From a virus, in IMG/VR virus record IMGVR_UViG_3300015371_000089, positions 1 to 40,600 of that record: 40,600 nt of DNA. The stretch is one strand, 5' to 3'. The position numbers were made by a program, and so were the translations under genes. Below, piece by piece: positions 23,232 through 29,032 of the stretch (position 1 is the stretch's first letter; each line of letters begins with the position of its first letter). A model generated the notes under the pieces. That model was given only the letters and a program-made list of their open reading frames with translations, made no database searches and was not told the DNA's origin.

Positions 23232-23742
23232 GGGTACGGCATAAAGGTAAGAAAAATGGGCGCTCGCAACAGCTTTATTTTCAAACAAAAGCGTGGACAG
23301 CGAGTCCGAGCTCTCGCCCGAAAAAAAATTCAGCTGTCAAGAAAGCCGCTGCGCCGCAGTACGGAACCGTACCGTCATATCGGTGGACACCGAATCGGTT
23401 CCATCTCCGCGACAACTTGTTGTGCCACAATCTTGCCTTGCAAGTTATGCCCATCAACGCGCGACTACATAGCCCTGATGGGCGCGGTCAAGGGGGGTAC
23501 AAGCGCTAGCGCCGCAGGTACTTCGCTGCTGTCAAGTCAATTTGACAGCGCAGTGAACAAAGCTAGAATGGTTCACGTTATCTGACAGACGCCGCGGGCC
23601 CCAGTAGCAGGTTCACCCGCGTACCGACGAAAGGCCGGTCAAGGCCTCCAGTGTATTAGGGCTAGCTCAAGGCCCGCGTTTTAACAGGCCCGACCCCGTA
23701 ATCGTCCACGCATATGAAGTCCGCCCCGCGGGAGGCGCAGCT
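23232..23742. other. Divergent control region, 511 bp without genes
   Basis: No convincing gene. It holds a half-site GCTGTCAA at 23333-23340, a run of eight A at about 23321-23328, a strong rightward promoter with two inverted repeats (23528-23588), and a leader of about 165 bases with short repeats of aggcccg near 23675-23695. The G+C is lower than in the coding parts from 23280 to 23600. I see no tRNA. The length of the leader suggests antitermination or RNA-level control, but no known element is recognised. Confidence 0.5.
23528..23588 (+). promoter_or_regulatory. Rightward early promoter with operator palindromes
   Basis: TTGACA at 23542-23547 and TAGAAT at 23564-23569 with 16 bases between them give a near-consensus sigma-70 promoter. 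A perfect inverted repeat GCTGTCAA-N6-TTGACAGC (23528-23549) covers the -35 box. A second one, GTGAAC-N12-GTTCAC (23553-23576), brackets the -10 box. ATCTGACAG follows at 23580-23588. This is a layout in which a repressor would block RNA polymerase. It points to the Gp157/ERF operon. Confidence 0.75.
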
Positions 23743-24249
23743 ATGTCCGATCGCTTCGACCTCAACGAGATCACACGTCAGGTCGATGGTCTGCGCGCCG
23801 CTCACCCCGAGCTCTGGGAAGACGAAGACGAGCGCGTGCTCGCCGACATGCTCGAGGGCGTGACCAGCTTCAACGAGCTCATGACACGCATCACCGCTCG
23901 CATGCTGCGCGCCAGCAACCTGGCGAAGAGCCAGGCCGCCGAGCTCAGGGATCTCAAGGCGCGCCACGCCCGCTATGAGCGGCGCCACGAAGCGCTGCGC
24001 GAGCTCGCCTTCAAGGCGATGCAGATCGCCGAGCTCCGCAAGCTCGAGCTCCCCAGGGCCACGCTCTCGATCGGCACGGCCCCAACGAAAGTCATCATCA
24101 CCGACGAGAGCGCATTGCCGATGGACTGCGTGCGCGTGACCGTCACACCCAACAAGGAAGCCATCAAAGCCTACATCAAAGACGGCAGCGTCGTTCCTGG
24201 CGCTACCCTATCGAACGCAGAAGAAACCCTAATCGTGAGGCCATCATGA
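23743..24249 (+). CDS. Siphovirus Gp157-like protein
   Basis: A 168-residue protein of the Gp157 family (PF05565). The N-terminal 100 residues are a long coiled coil (AELRDLKARHARYERRHEALRELAFKAM); the C-terminal part shows the family's beta pattern (ELPRATLSIG, VIITDESALPMD, PNKEAIKAYIKDG..VPGATLS). Family members are linked to recombination modules; resistance to infection has been suggested for some. A GGGAGG site precedes the ATG. It is the first gene after the regulated promoter and is followed by the ERF annealing protein. Confidence 0.88.
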   Translation: MSDRFDLNEITRQVDGLRAAHPELWEDEDERVLADMLEGVTSFNELMTRITARMLRASNLAKSQAAELRDLKARHARYERRHEALRELAFKAMQIAELRKLELPRATLSIGTAPTKVIITDESALPMDCVRVTVTPNKEAIKAYIKDGSVVPGATLSNAEETLIVRPS

Positions 24250-24455
24250 GCATCGGAGCAGACCGCGTCCGCCAAGACTTCAATCCGTCCGGTGACGACC
24301 TCGTCGCCAGGCTGAAAGGCTACACCGCCGCCCTGATCGACCTGTGCGAGCAGGAGCTCAAGCCCCTCGAGCCCCGGCTCGCCGCCCTGGCGCAGACCGC
24401 CTACGAGGAAGCCGCAATGTGGGCCGTCAAGGCCGCAACGACGAAGGCGAAGTGA
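24246..24455 (+). CDS. Acb2/Tad1-like hairpin protein (candidate anti-CBASS/anti-Thoeris)
   Basis: A 69-residue all-helical protein. The pattern VRQDFNPSGDDLVARLKGYTAALIDLC, then RLAALAQTAYEEAAMWAVKAAT, matches the helical-hairpin domain of Acb2/Tad1-type proteins. Those bind and hide the cyclic nucleotide signals of CBASS and Thoeris defence. The 'A-x-T-x-(Y/L)-E-E-A-x-M-W-A' helix is the most telling part. It overlaps Gp157 by ATGA and precedes ERF, a place where such proteins often sit. Members with the fold but without proven sponge activity also exist, so function is a prediction. Confidence 0.7.
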   Translation: MSIGADRVRQDFNPSGDDLVARLKGYTAALIDLCEQELKPLEPRLAALAQTAYEEAAMWAVKAATTKAK

Positions 24456-24456
24456 C

Positions 24457-25392
24457 ATGAACCAGACAATAAGCGAACCGCCGGCGCGCACGTTCCAAGG
24501 CGAGCTCATCGTGGGCCAGGACATCGTGCCGATGGACCTGGTGCAGCGCGCCCTCGAGCAGAACGCCGACCCTGTCGTGCTCGACAAGTTCATGGACCTG
24601 CATGAGCGCTGGGAGGCCAGCAAGGCCAAGCGCGCCTACGCTGCCGCGATCGCGGACGCCAAGGCTGAGTTTGGCCCGATCGTTAAGACCAAGCAGGTCG
24701 ACTTCATCAACCGTGCCGGCCAGCGCACGCGCTACAAGCACGAGGAGCTCGCGGGCGTCGCTGAGGCGATCGACACAGCGCTGCACAAGCACGGGCTCAG
24801 CTATCGTTGGCGCACCCTATCCGACACCACCGGCGTCACCGTGACCTGCATCGTGTCGCATCGCGGTGGCTACAGCGAAGAGAACAGCCTGTCCGGTGCG
24901 TTCGACATCTCGGGCGGCAAGAACCCGATACAAGCGCTCGGCAGCGTCGTGACGTACCTCGAGAGATACACGCTCAAGGCCGCGCTCGGCCTGGTCGCCG
25001 AGCAGGACGATGACGCCCAGGGTGCCGAGCAGGCGACGCCCAAGGACGAGCGTGAGGCCAGCAAGCAGCGCTACGCGGCAAACTATGCAGCCAACACGCG
25101 CCGCGATCTGAACCGCGACCCGATCGAAGCGCCGGCGACACCGCGCCAGGATCCCTTCGCTGTCGATTCGCCGGCCGACATTCACGACAACGCGCAATGG
25201 CACACCTGGGCCGGCAACTACGGCAAGCTGGTGCGCGCAGCGCATACGGCTGAGGAAATCGACAAGTGGAACGAGGTGAACATCGACTTGCTCCAGGTCT
25301 TCAAGGAGCATGAGCCCGCGTTGTACAAGCAGATGGTCGACTGGATCACGGTGCGCCGCACCGAGCTCCTGCGAAAGACCCCGCAGCTATGA
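24457..25392 (+). CDS. erf: ERF-family single-strand annealing protein
   Basis: A 311-residue recombinase of the ERF family (PF04404), which anneals complementary single strands and helps recombination or genome circularisation. Residues about 45-190 carry the domain: a helix (WEASKAKRAYAAAIADAKAEFGP), strands (YRWRTLSD..GVTVTCIVSHRGG) and the hallmark GGKNPIQALGSVVTYLERYTLKAALGL. An acidic segment (EQDDDA) and a divergent C-terminal domain follow. It forms an operon with Gp157 and small proteins. No partner exonuclease is visible on this strand, though two nucleases lie in the leftward operon. Confidence 0.9.
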   Translation: MNQTISEPPARTFQGELIVGQDIVPMDLVQRALEQNADPVVLDKFMDLHERWEASKAKRAYAAAIADAKAEFGPIVKTKQVDFINRAGQRTRYKHEELAGVAEAIDTALHKHGLSYRWRTLSDTTGVTVTCIVSHRGGYSEENSLSGAFDISGGKNPIQALGSVVTYLERYTLKAALGLVAEQDDDAQGAEQATPKDEREASKQRYAANYAANTRRDLNRDPIEAPATPRQDPFAVDSPADIHDNAQWHTWAGNYGKLVRAAHTAEEIDKWNEVNIDLLQVFKEHEPALYKQMVDWITVRRTELLRKTPQL

Positions 25393-25571
25393 CCCTCGAC
25401 GAGGTCGCAGTCCTAGTGCGCCGCTCGCGTCGCACCGTGATGCGCCTGGTCGCAGCCAAGCTGCTGCCTCGCCCGGTCGCGTTCAATCCCATGTCCTGGG
25501 ACGATCGCGCCGTGCGCCTGGCAGCCAAGAAACTCAAAGACGGTAGCCGTCCTAATGGCCGCAAGCGCTAG
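25389..25571 (+). CDS. Small HTH protein
   Basis: A 60-residue protein made of a helix-turn-helix (TLDEVAVLVRRSRRTVMRLVAAKLLPRPVAF) followed by a basic tail (KKLKDGSRPNGRKR). This is the compact MerR/excisionase-like form. It overlaps the ERF stop by ATGA. It may be a second excisionase-type factor or a regulator of the operon. Confidence 0.65.
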   Translation: MTLDEVAVLVRRSRRTVMRLVAAKLLPRPVAFNPMSWDDRAVRLAAKKLKDGSRPNGRKR

Positions 25572-25723
25572 CTGTCCCTGGGTAGCAGTCCTTCCCGCAG
25601 CCGTGGTGGCAACGGGCGTGCGTGCGAGGCGCAATACAAGGCATGGTTCGGTGTCCGGGGAACAGCTGACGTGATCTCAGTCCGCCGTGAAACCATGCAA
25701 GCCACCCCCTAGGGAGAGGTGCA
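25572..25723 (+). other. Structured gap with long-range inverted repeat and weak 39-residue ORF
   Basis: GCATGGTT at 25641-25648 pairs perfectly with AACCATGC at 25691-25698 around a 42-base loop that can itself fold (ctga/tcag, cgg/ccg). This would form a hairpin in the message just before the ribosome site GGGAGAGG of the gene at 25724. A short frame from ATG 25555 to 25674 encodes 39 residues with a hydrophobic stretch (VAVLPAAVVATGV), but it has no ribosome site. Either could matter; neither is proven. Confidence 0.35.
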
Positions 25724-25918
25724 ATGACGCACCCGGAACGCCAACGTAACACCCGCCTGCGTGAGATCGGCCGCGGCAAGCGCATCAGCGTCAACGACGC
25801 CTACACGCAGCAGCGCCTCGAGACGTTCCTGAGCGCGATGCTGCACAAAGGCGAGCGCCCCGACGAGGTCGAGCGGCTGATCGAGCAGCTGCGCCAACGA
25901 TACGAGAGGAAACCATGA
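25724..25918 (+). CDS. Small basic helical protein
   Basis: A 64-residue protein, mostly helical, with a basic N-terminal half and a helical C-terminal half (LETFLSAMLHKGERPDEVERLIEQLRQRY). A clear ribosome site (GGGAGAGG) stands before the ATG. Its stop overlaps the next start by ATGA. No family recognised. Confidence 0.65.
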   Translation: MTHPERQRNTRLREIGRGKRISVNDAYTQQRLETFLSAMLHKGERPDEVERLIEQLRQRYERKP

Positions 25919-26184
25919 GCTACGCCTTCACCGCACGCGAGAAGTTCGATGAGGTCAAGCGTGTGACCCCAGTGCTTGCCACGCTCTACGACCGGCTGGT
26001 TCAGGTGGGCCCGATGTCGCGCAACGTTGCCGATCGACGGCTCGACCTGATGCGCGCGATCGCAGAGGACTACGTCACCTTGATGCTTCGTGGCGCGATG
26101 AAAGAGGACCAGGCCGACACCGCCAGGCGCCAGGAGCGCGGCGAGATACTGCCCGATAAGACTACGATCCTGTCAGGGGGTTGA
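25915..26184 (+). CDS. Small helical early protein
   Basis: An 89-residue protein, almost wholly helical, with a central MSRNVADRRLDLMRAIAEDYV segment and a charged C-terminus. The ATG overlaps the previous stop. No domain recognised. It belongs to the ERF/excisionase operon. Confidence 0.6.
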   Translation: MSYAFTAREKFDEVKRVTPVLATLYDRLVQVGPMSRNVADRRLDLMRAIAEDYVTLMLRGAMKEDQADTARRQERGEILPDKTTILSGG

Positions 26185-26187
26185 GCC

Positions 26188-26349
26188 ATGATCGAAAGCG
26201 TAGAGCTCGAGCGTCAGATCCGCGACCTCGCCGAGTCGATCCTCGTTGCCAACGACAAGCTCGAGCTTGTGCTCGCCGACATTGGCCGCACGCTCAAGAC
26301 CATCAACGCCTCGCTGCAAGATATCCGCTCAGAGCTCCGGGACCGGTAA
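26188..26349 (+). CDS. 53-residue coiled-coil protein
   Basis: A short frame that begins three bases after the previous stop and whose TAA overlaps the next ATG (TAATG). It has a regular heptad pattern (ELERQIRDLAESILVANDKLE, then LADIGRTLKTINASLQDIRSEL), so it probably forms a coiled coil. A GGGGG-rich site precedes the start. Function unknown. Confidence 0.6.
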   Translation: MIESVELERQIRDLAESILVANDKLELVLADIGRTLKTINASLQDIRSELRDR

Positions 26350-26612
26350 TGAGAACACTCAAGCCGACCGGGCCACCGGTCGTAAAAACGATCGGGCCCG
26401 AAACGCCGCTCGAGGCGCCGATCGCGCTCACGATCGAAGACCTGGTGCAGGAGGACATCGACGGCGCGCCGCGCCTGGTCCTCTACATGAGCGAACCCGG
26501 CAGCCCTATCACCGGCGGTTACCGCATGTTCCTCACGCGCGAGCTCGCCGACACTCTCGTGAAAGTCCTCGGCCCTCACCCGCTGATAACCGAGTTCTTC
26601 AAGCTAAACTGA
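26349..26612 (+). CDS. Small early protein before the excisionase gene
   Basis: An 87-residue protein with an extended Pro-rich N-terminus and a compact alpha/beta remainder (LVLYMSEPG, GGYRMFLTRELADTLVKVLG). The start overlaps the upstream TAA by one base. No family recognised. It lies seven bases before the excisionase-like gene. Confidence 0.6.
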   Translation: MRTLKPTGPPVVKTIGPETPLEAPIALTIEDLVQEDIDGAPRLVLYMSEPGSPITGGYRMFLTRELADTLVKVLGPHPLITEFFKLN

Positions 26613-26619
26613 GGTCGCC

Positions 26620-26898
26620 ATGCCAGGCTCGCTCAAGATCCCCACCGTGGAGCTCCGCGATCGCGTGCTGCTGACGGTCGCGGAGGTGTGCGCACTGACC
26701 AACATGCACCAGGGCACGGTCTACAAACTGATCCACAACGGCGCCCTGGTGGCGCGTCGGCGCGGCGGTCGCCGACTGCTCATCACCAGGGCCGACCTGG
26801 ACGCATACCTTGCGCGGCTCCCGGAGGTGCACCGCAGGGAAGCCGCAGGGGAAGTTGACCCACTATTCCAGAAAGCCCTGCAGGACAGCGGTTACTGA
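26620..26898 (+). CDS. xis: Excisionase-like HTH protein
   Basis: A 92-residue protein with an excisionase-family helix-turn-helix (HTH_17): LLTVAEVCALTNMHQGTVYKLIHNGALVARRRGGRRLLITRADLDAYLARL. In this family the wing binds DNA and bends it, turning the integrase toward excision. It lies upstream of the integrase and directly next to the repeat cluster at 26941-27036, which could be its target. The C-terminus (EVDPLFQKALQDSG) is short. The symbol is by family and position; no excision activity is shown. Confidence 0.8.
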   Translation: MPGSLKIPTVELRDRVLLTVAEVCALTNMHQGTVYKLIHNGALVARRRGGRRLLITRADLDAYLARLPEVHRREAAGEVDPLFQKALQDSGY

Positions 26899-26940
26899 GC
26901 GTAGCGTAACCGTCATCGGCACCCTTTCCGGGCCGGAACA

Positions 26941-27036
26941 TAGCTGCTCCTAGTCTGCGTTTAGCTGCTAGTTATGCATGCAGCGCAGGCACTTCCGAGA
27001 CTATTAGCAGCTGCACGCAGCATATCGAGCAGCTAA
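26941..27036. repeat. TAGCTGCT direct and inverted repeats, attP-arm candidate
   Basis: TAGCTGCT at 26941-26948 and TTAGCTGCT at 26961-26969 are forward; AGCAGCT at 27006-27012 and AGCAGCTAA at 27028-27036 are inverted. Between them is ATGCATGC near 26974. The block fills most of the 240-bp gap 26899-27138 between the excisionase-like gene and the integrase, where attP arm sites are usual. No tRNA-like crossover sequence is recognised, so the core att site is not located. Confidence 0.5.
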
Positions 27037-27060
27037 CCGTACCGCAGGAAATCCGTAGGG

Positions 27061-27101
27061 TTGACCCGCAGGGAGGGCTCTGATAACCGTCACGGTGACG
27101 G
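27061..27101 (+). promoter_or_regulatory. Integrase promoter candidate with GTGACGG palindrome
   Basis: TTGACC at 27061-27066 and GATAAC at 27082-27087 (15-base spacer) fit a sigma-70 promoter. Immediately after is a perfect palindrome CCGTCAC-G-GTGACGG (27087-27101). Its half-site equals the GTGACGG core of the iteron array at 19996-20171. A protein binding the iterons could thus also control the integrase. Confidence 0.5.
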
Positions 27102-27138
27102 CGCGGTGGTCGCGCCGGAAACGCAACAGGAGCCCATC

Positions 27139-28380
27139 ATGAAGTTCCACGGTGATCTGAAGGCCGACAAGCTCGCGACGCTGCCGCTCTCGCCTGAAGG
27201 CAAGGCCACGACGCACAGCGACGGACGCGGCCTGGTGGTCGTTGTCGAGCCTGGCAAGGCCGGCCCGACCCGGACGTACAACTACCGTTTCACGTTCAAC
27301 GGCAAAGGCGCGATCCTGCGCATGGGCCGCATCGACGAGATGAACATCAACGAGGCGCGCCGGCGCGTCATGGGATATCGGCAGATGGTTCTCGACGGCA
27401 AAGACCCGCGCCAGCAAGCCGCGATCGCCGCGGCTGCCGGCATGACGTTCAAGCAGTACGCCGACGAGGCGATCCCTCACCTGGCCGGCGAGACGCCCGA
27501 CGCGATCTGGTCGTTCGCGGTTCGCACGGTCGCCGATCTGCACAAGCTGCCGATCGCGACCATCACCCGCAACCAGGTCTACGAGGCGATCGCGCCGTAC
27601 TGGCGCGAGCACCCGGTGCAGGCGAGCCGCTGCGTGCCCAAGCTCTGCAAGATCTTCAACCGCGCGCGCTTGAACGGCTTGCGCGTCGACAACCCGTGCC
27701 TGCTCGAGGATCTCTACGGGCTCGGCCTCAAGCCGCCGCGCTCGATGAAGCCGGTCGAGGCGCACGCCGCGCTGTCGGTCGACGAGCTCCCGGCGTTCCT
27801 GCAGCGCCTCGCCTACCAGCCCGACATCTCCGCGCGCTGCCTCGAGTATGCGATCCTCACCGGCGCGCGCTCGCAGGAGGCCCGCCAGGCGCGTTGGACC
27901 TGGCTCAACGCCGACATGACCACCGTCACGATCCCGGCCGAGTTCATGAAGGCGGGCCGCGTCCACACCGTGCCGCTCGCCACCCAGGTGACCGAGCTCC
28001 TGCGCCGCATGCCGCGGAACCATGACCTGATCTTTCCCTCGCACTACAGCTACGAGGGGACCAAGGCGATGCGCGCGCCGGCCCTGGTCGACGTCGCGAA
28101 CAAGGCGCACGTCGGCGACAAGCCGATCACGGTGCACGGCTTCCGCTCAACGTTCCGGGTGTTCGCCGGGACGCCCAAGCTCGAGGAGCGCATGGTCCTC
28201 GAGCTCTGCATCGCGCACGAGACGCGTACCCCCACCGAGCTCGCCTACGATCGCGAGCCCGACGGCAGCCCCAACCTCTACCTCGAGCGCCGGCGCCCGG
28301 TGATGCAGGCCTGGGCCGACTACGCGACCGGCGTCGTGCCGGCCGCCAACGTGGTCCCCTTCCGGCGGGAGGTCGCGTGA
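27139..28380 (+). CDS. int: P4-type tyrosine integrase
   Basis: A 413-residue site-specific recombinase. The N-terminal part has the arm-binding DUF4102-type pattern (DGRGLVVVVEPG, RFTFNGKG..LRMGRI..MNINEARRR). The catalytic domain has all key residues: R244 (TGARSQEA), K271, H333 and R336 (HGFR), H360 (CIAH) and the nucleophile Y370 (LAYDR). The start at 27139 follows AGGAG by 7 bases; a longer frame would cover the promoter. It integrates and, with an excisionase, excises the prophage. It is flanked by repeats upstream and a strong terminator downstream. Confidence 0.93.
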   Translation: MKFHGDLKADKLATLPLSPEGKATTHSDGRGLVVVVEPGKAGPTRTYNYRFTFNGKGAILRMGRIDEMNINEARRRVMGYRQMVLDGKDPRQQAAIAAAAGMTFKQYADEAIPHLAGETPDAIWSFAVRTVADLHKLPIATITRNQVYEAIAPYWREHPVQASRCVPKLCKIFNRARLNGLRVDNPCLLEDLYGLGLKPPRSMKPVEAHAALSVDELPAFLQRLAYQPDISARCLEYAILTGARSQEARQARWTWLNADMTTVTIPAEFMKAGRVHTVPLATQVTELLRRMPRNHDLIFPSHYSYEGTKAMRAPALVDVANKAHVGDKPITVHGFRSTFRVFAGTPKLEERMVLELCIAHETRTPTELAYDREPDGSPNLYLERRRPVMQAWADYATGVVPAANVVPFRREVA

Positions 28381-28472
28381 TGGACAGCAACGACAACCTC
28401 GGGATCGAGCCGGTGGTGATGGTACTGATCATAGTGATCCCCATCGTCGTGCTGGTCTGGCGTTGGCTCTGA
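28380..28472 (+). CDS. 30-residue membrane microprotein after the integrase
   Basis: An ATG inside the integrase stop (TGATG) opens a 30-residue frame: a short polar N-terminus (MDSNDNLGIEP) and one hydrophobic helix (VVMVLIIVIPIVVLVWRWL). The coupling to the integrase is unusual and suggests that it is made in the lysogen. A role in superinfection exclusion is conceivable but not supported further. Confidence 0.5.
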   Translation: MDSNDNLGIEPVVMVLIIVIPIVVLVWRWL

Positions 28473-28554
28473 CTGCGAGCTAACCTGGTGGTGGGTCGGG
28501 CGTTGTAGGCGCCCTTCGGCAGTTGGCGACCACCGCTCGCCGTTAAGACCCCCT

Positions 28555-28595
28555 AAGGCCCCGCCGACCCTCACGGGCTCCCGGCGGGGCCTTTT
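28555..28595 (+). terminator. Strong Rho-independent terminator of the integrase unit
   Basis: A perfect 12-bp stem AAGGCCCCGCCG / CGGCGGGGCCTT with a 15-base loop, followed by TTTT at 28592-28595. It lies about 80 bases after the microprotein stop and should end transcription from the integrase promoter. Confidence 0.85.
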
Positions 28596-28611
28596 GCGTT
28601 ATGCAAGTCCG

Positions 28612-28625
28612 GTGCCAATGGGCAC
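28612..28625. promoter_or_regulatory. GTGCC-N4-GGCAC palindrome, copy 2
   Basis: GTGCC-AATG-GGCAC followed by TA, 17 bases after the integrase terminator. In this and copies 4 and 5 the palindrome is followed by TA(g/a). It stands at the head of the putative short transcript that ends at 28775. Confidence 0.5.
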
Positions 28626-28728
28626 TAGGCCCGCAGTCGCGTTGCGGAGGCCCGCCAGGGCCCATACGCGTCCTGAAGGAAACCATACCGGTCACCTCCT
28701 GGAAACGCACCAGCGGGCATTTCTGAGG

Positions 28729-28775
28729 GCGTGCAAAATAGCCCTACAGCCGCAGCGGTTTCTTGCACGCTTTTT
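28729..28775 (+). terminator. Second Rho-independent terminator
   Basis: GCGTGCAA (28729-28736) pairs with TTGCACGC (28763-28770), followed by TTTTT (28771-28775). The loop contains a nested CCGC-A-GCGG hairpin. It separates the region behind palindrome copy 2 from the DpdA-like unit. Confidence 0.65.
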
Positions 28776-28805
28776 CCGGGTTTTGAGCTTTACGCTGGGT
28801 TATCG

Positions 28806-28853
28806 GTGCCCATCGGCACTTTTGTTGTTGACAGGCTCGGTGCCCTTTGGCAC
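28806..28853 (+). promoter_or_regulatory. Paired GTGCC-N4-GGCAC palindromes, copies 3 and 4, with -35-like TTGACA
   Basis: GTGCC-CATC-GGCAC (28806-28819) and GTGCC-CTTT-GGCAC (28840-28853), with TTGACA at 28828-28833 between them. The second palindrome would lie where the spacer and -10 region fall. Downstream, gcgggccggtggtcgg (about 28861) recurs in close form after copy 5 (about 29852), so the two control regions are related over some 60 bases. They precede the DpdA-like unit. Confidence 0.55.
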
Positions 28854-28892
28854 TAAGGGCGCGGGCCGGTGGTCGGCCCTGGAGCCCGCGCA

Positions 28893-29027
28893 ATGTCCTT
28901 CCTTCTCTCCCTCCTCGCTCTCGTCACGGTCGGCCTCGGTGAGGTCCAGACCTTCAAGCACGTCGCGGATCACGTCCCGCACGTCCACGAGCATCACCGG
29001 CGCTCCGCCCGCAAGCAGGGGGCGTGA
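28893..29027 (+). CDS. 44-residue protein ahead of the DpdA-like gene
   Basis: A short frame with GGAG nine bases before the ATG. The N-terminus is hydrophobic (SFLLSLLALVTVGLG), followed by a His-rich segment (KHVADHVPHVHEHHRR). It could be a small secreted or membrane protein or a leader peptide for the next gene. Its TGA overlaps a GTG start candidate of the DpdA-like gene. No family recognised. Confidence 0.5.
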   Translation: MSFLLSLLALVTVGLGEVQTFKHVADHVPHVHEHHRRSARKQGA

Positions 29028-29032
29028 GCGTC

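Larger units (their letters stand above)
28473..28892 (+). other. 420-bp gap with terminators, palindromes and a possible non-coding RNA
   Basis: From left to right: GAGCTAACC near 28477; a small hairpin (gggcg...cgccc) near 28500; the integrase terminator; palindrome copy 2 (28612); about 100 bases without a convincing gene; a second terminator (28729-28775); palindrome copies 3 and 4 (28806, 28840) with TTGACA between them at 28828-28833. A 41-codon frame from 28601 to 28726 exists but has no ribosome site. The promoter-like motif followed by a terminator suggests a short stand-alone transcript at about 28630-28775. Confidence 0.45.

Noticed and set aside
23232-23288. Upstream TTG start for the HTH regulator
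   Set aside because: It would add an unusual N-terminus and lacks a ribosome site; the ATG at 23231 lies just before the conserved part.
23577-23742. Possible tRNA from a GGTTCACCC string near 23608
   Set aside because: No cloverleaf with acceptor, D and anticodon stems could be fitted around it. No tRNA was found elsewhere in the window.
27004-28137. A 377-codon minus-strand frame over the integrase
   Set aside because: The plus strand encodes a complete tyrosine recombinase with all catalytic residues; the reverse frame has no recognisable content.
26899-28600. A tRNA-derived attachment core near the integrase
   Set aside because: I looked for a tRNA 3' end or T-arm in the gaps on both sides of the integrase and found none, so I do not name an att core.
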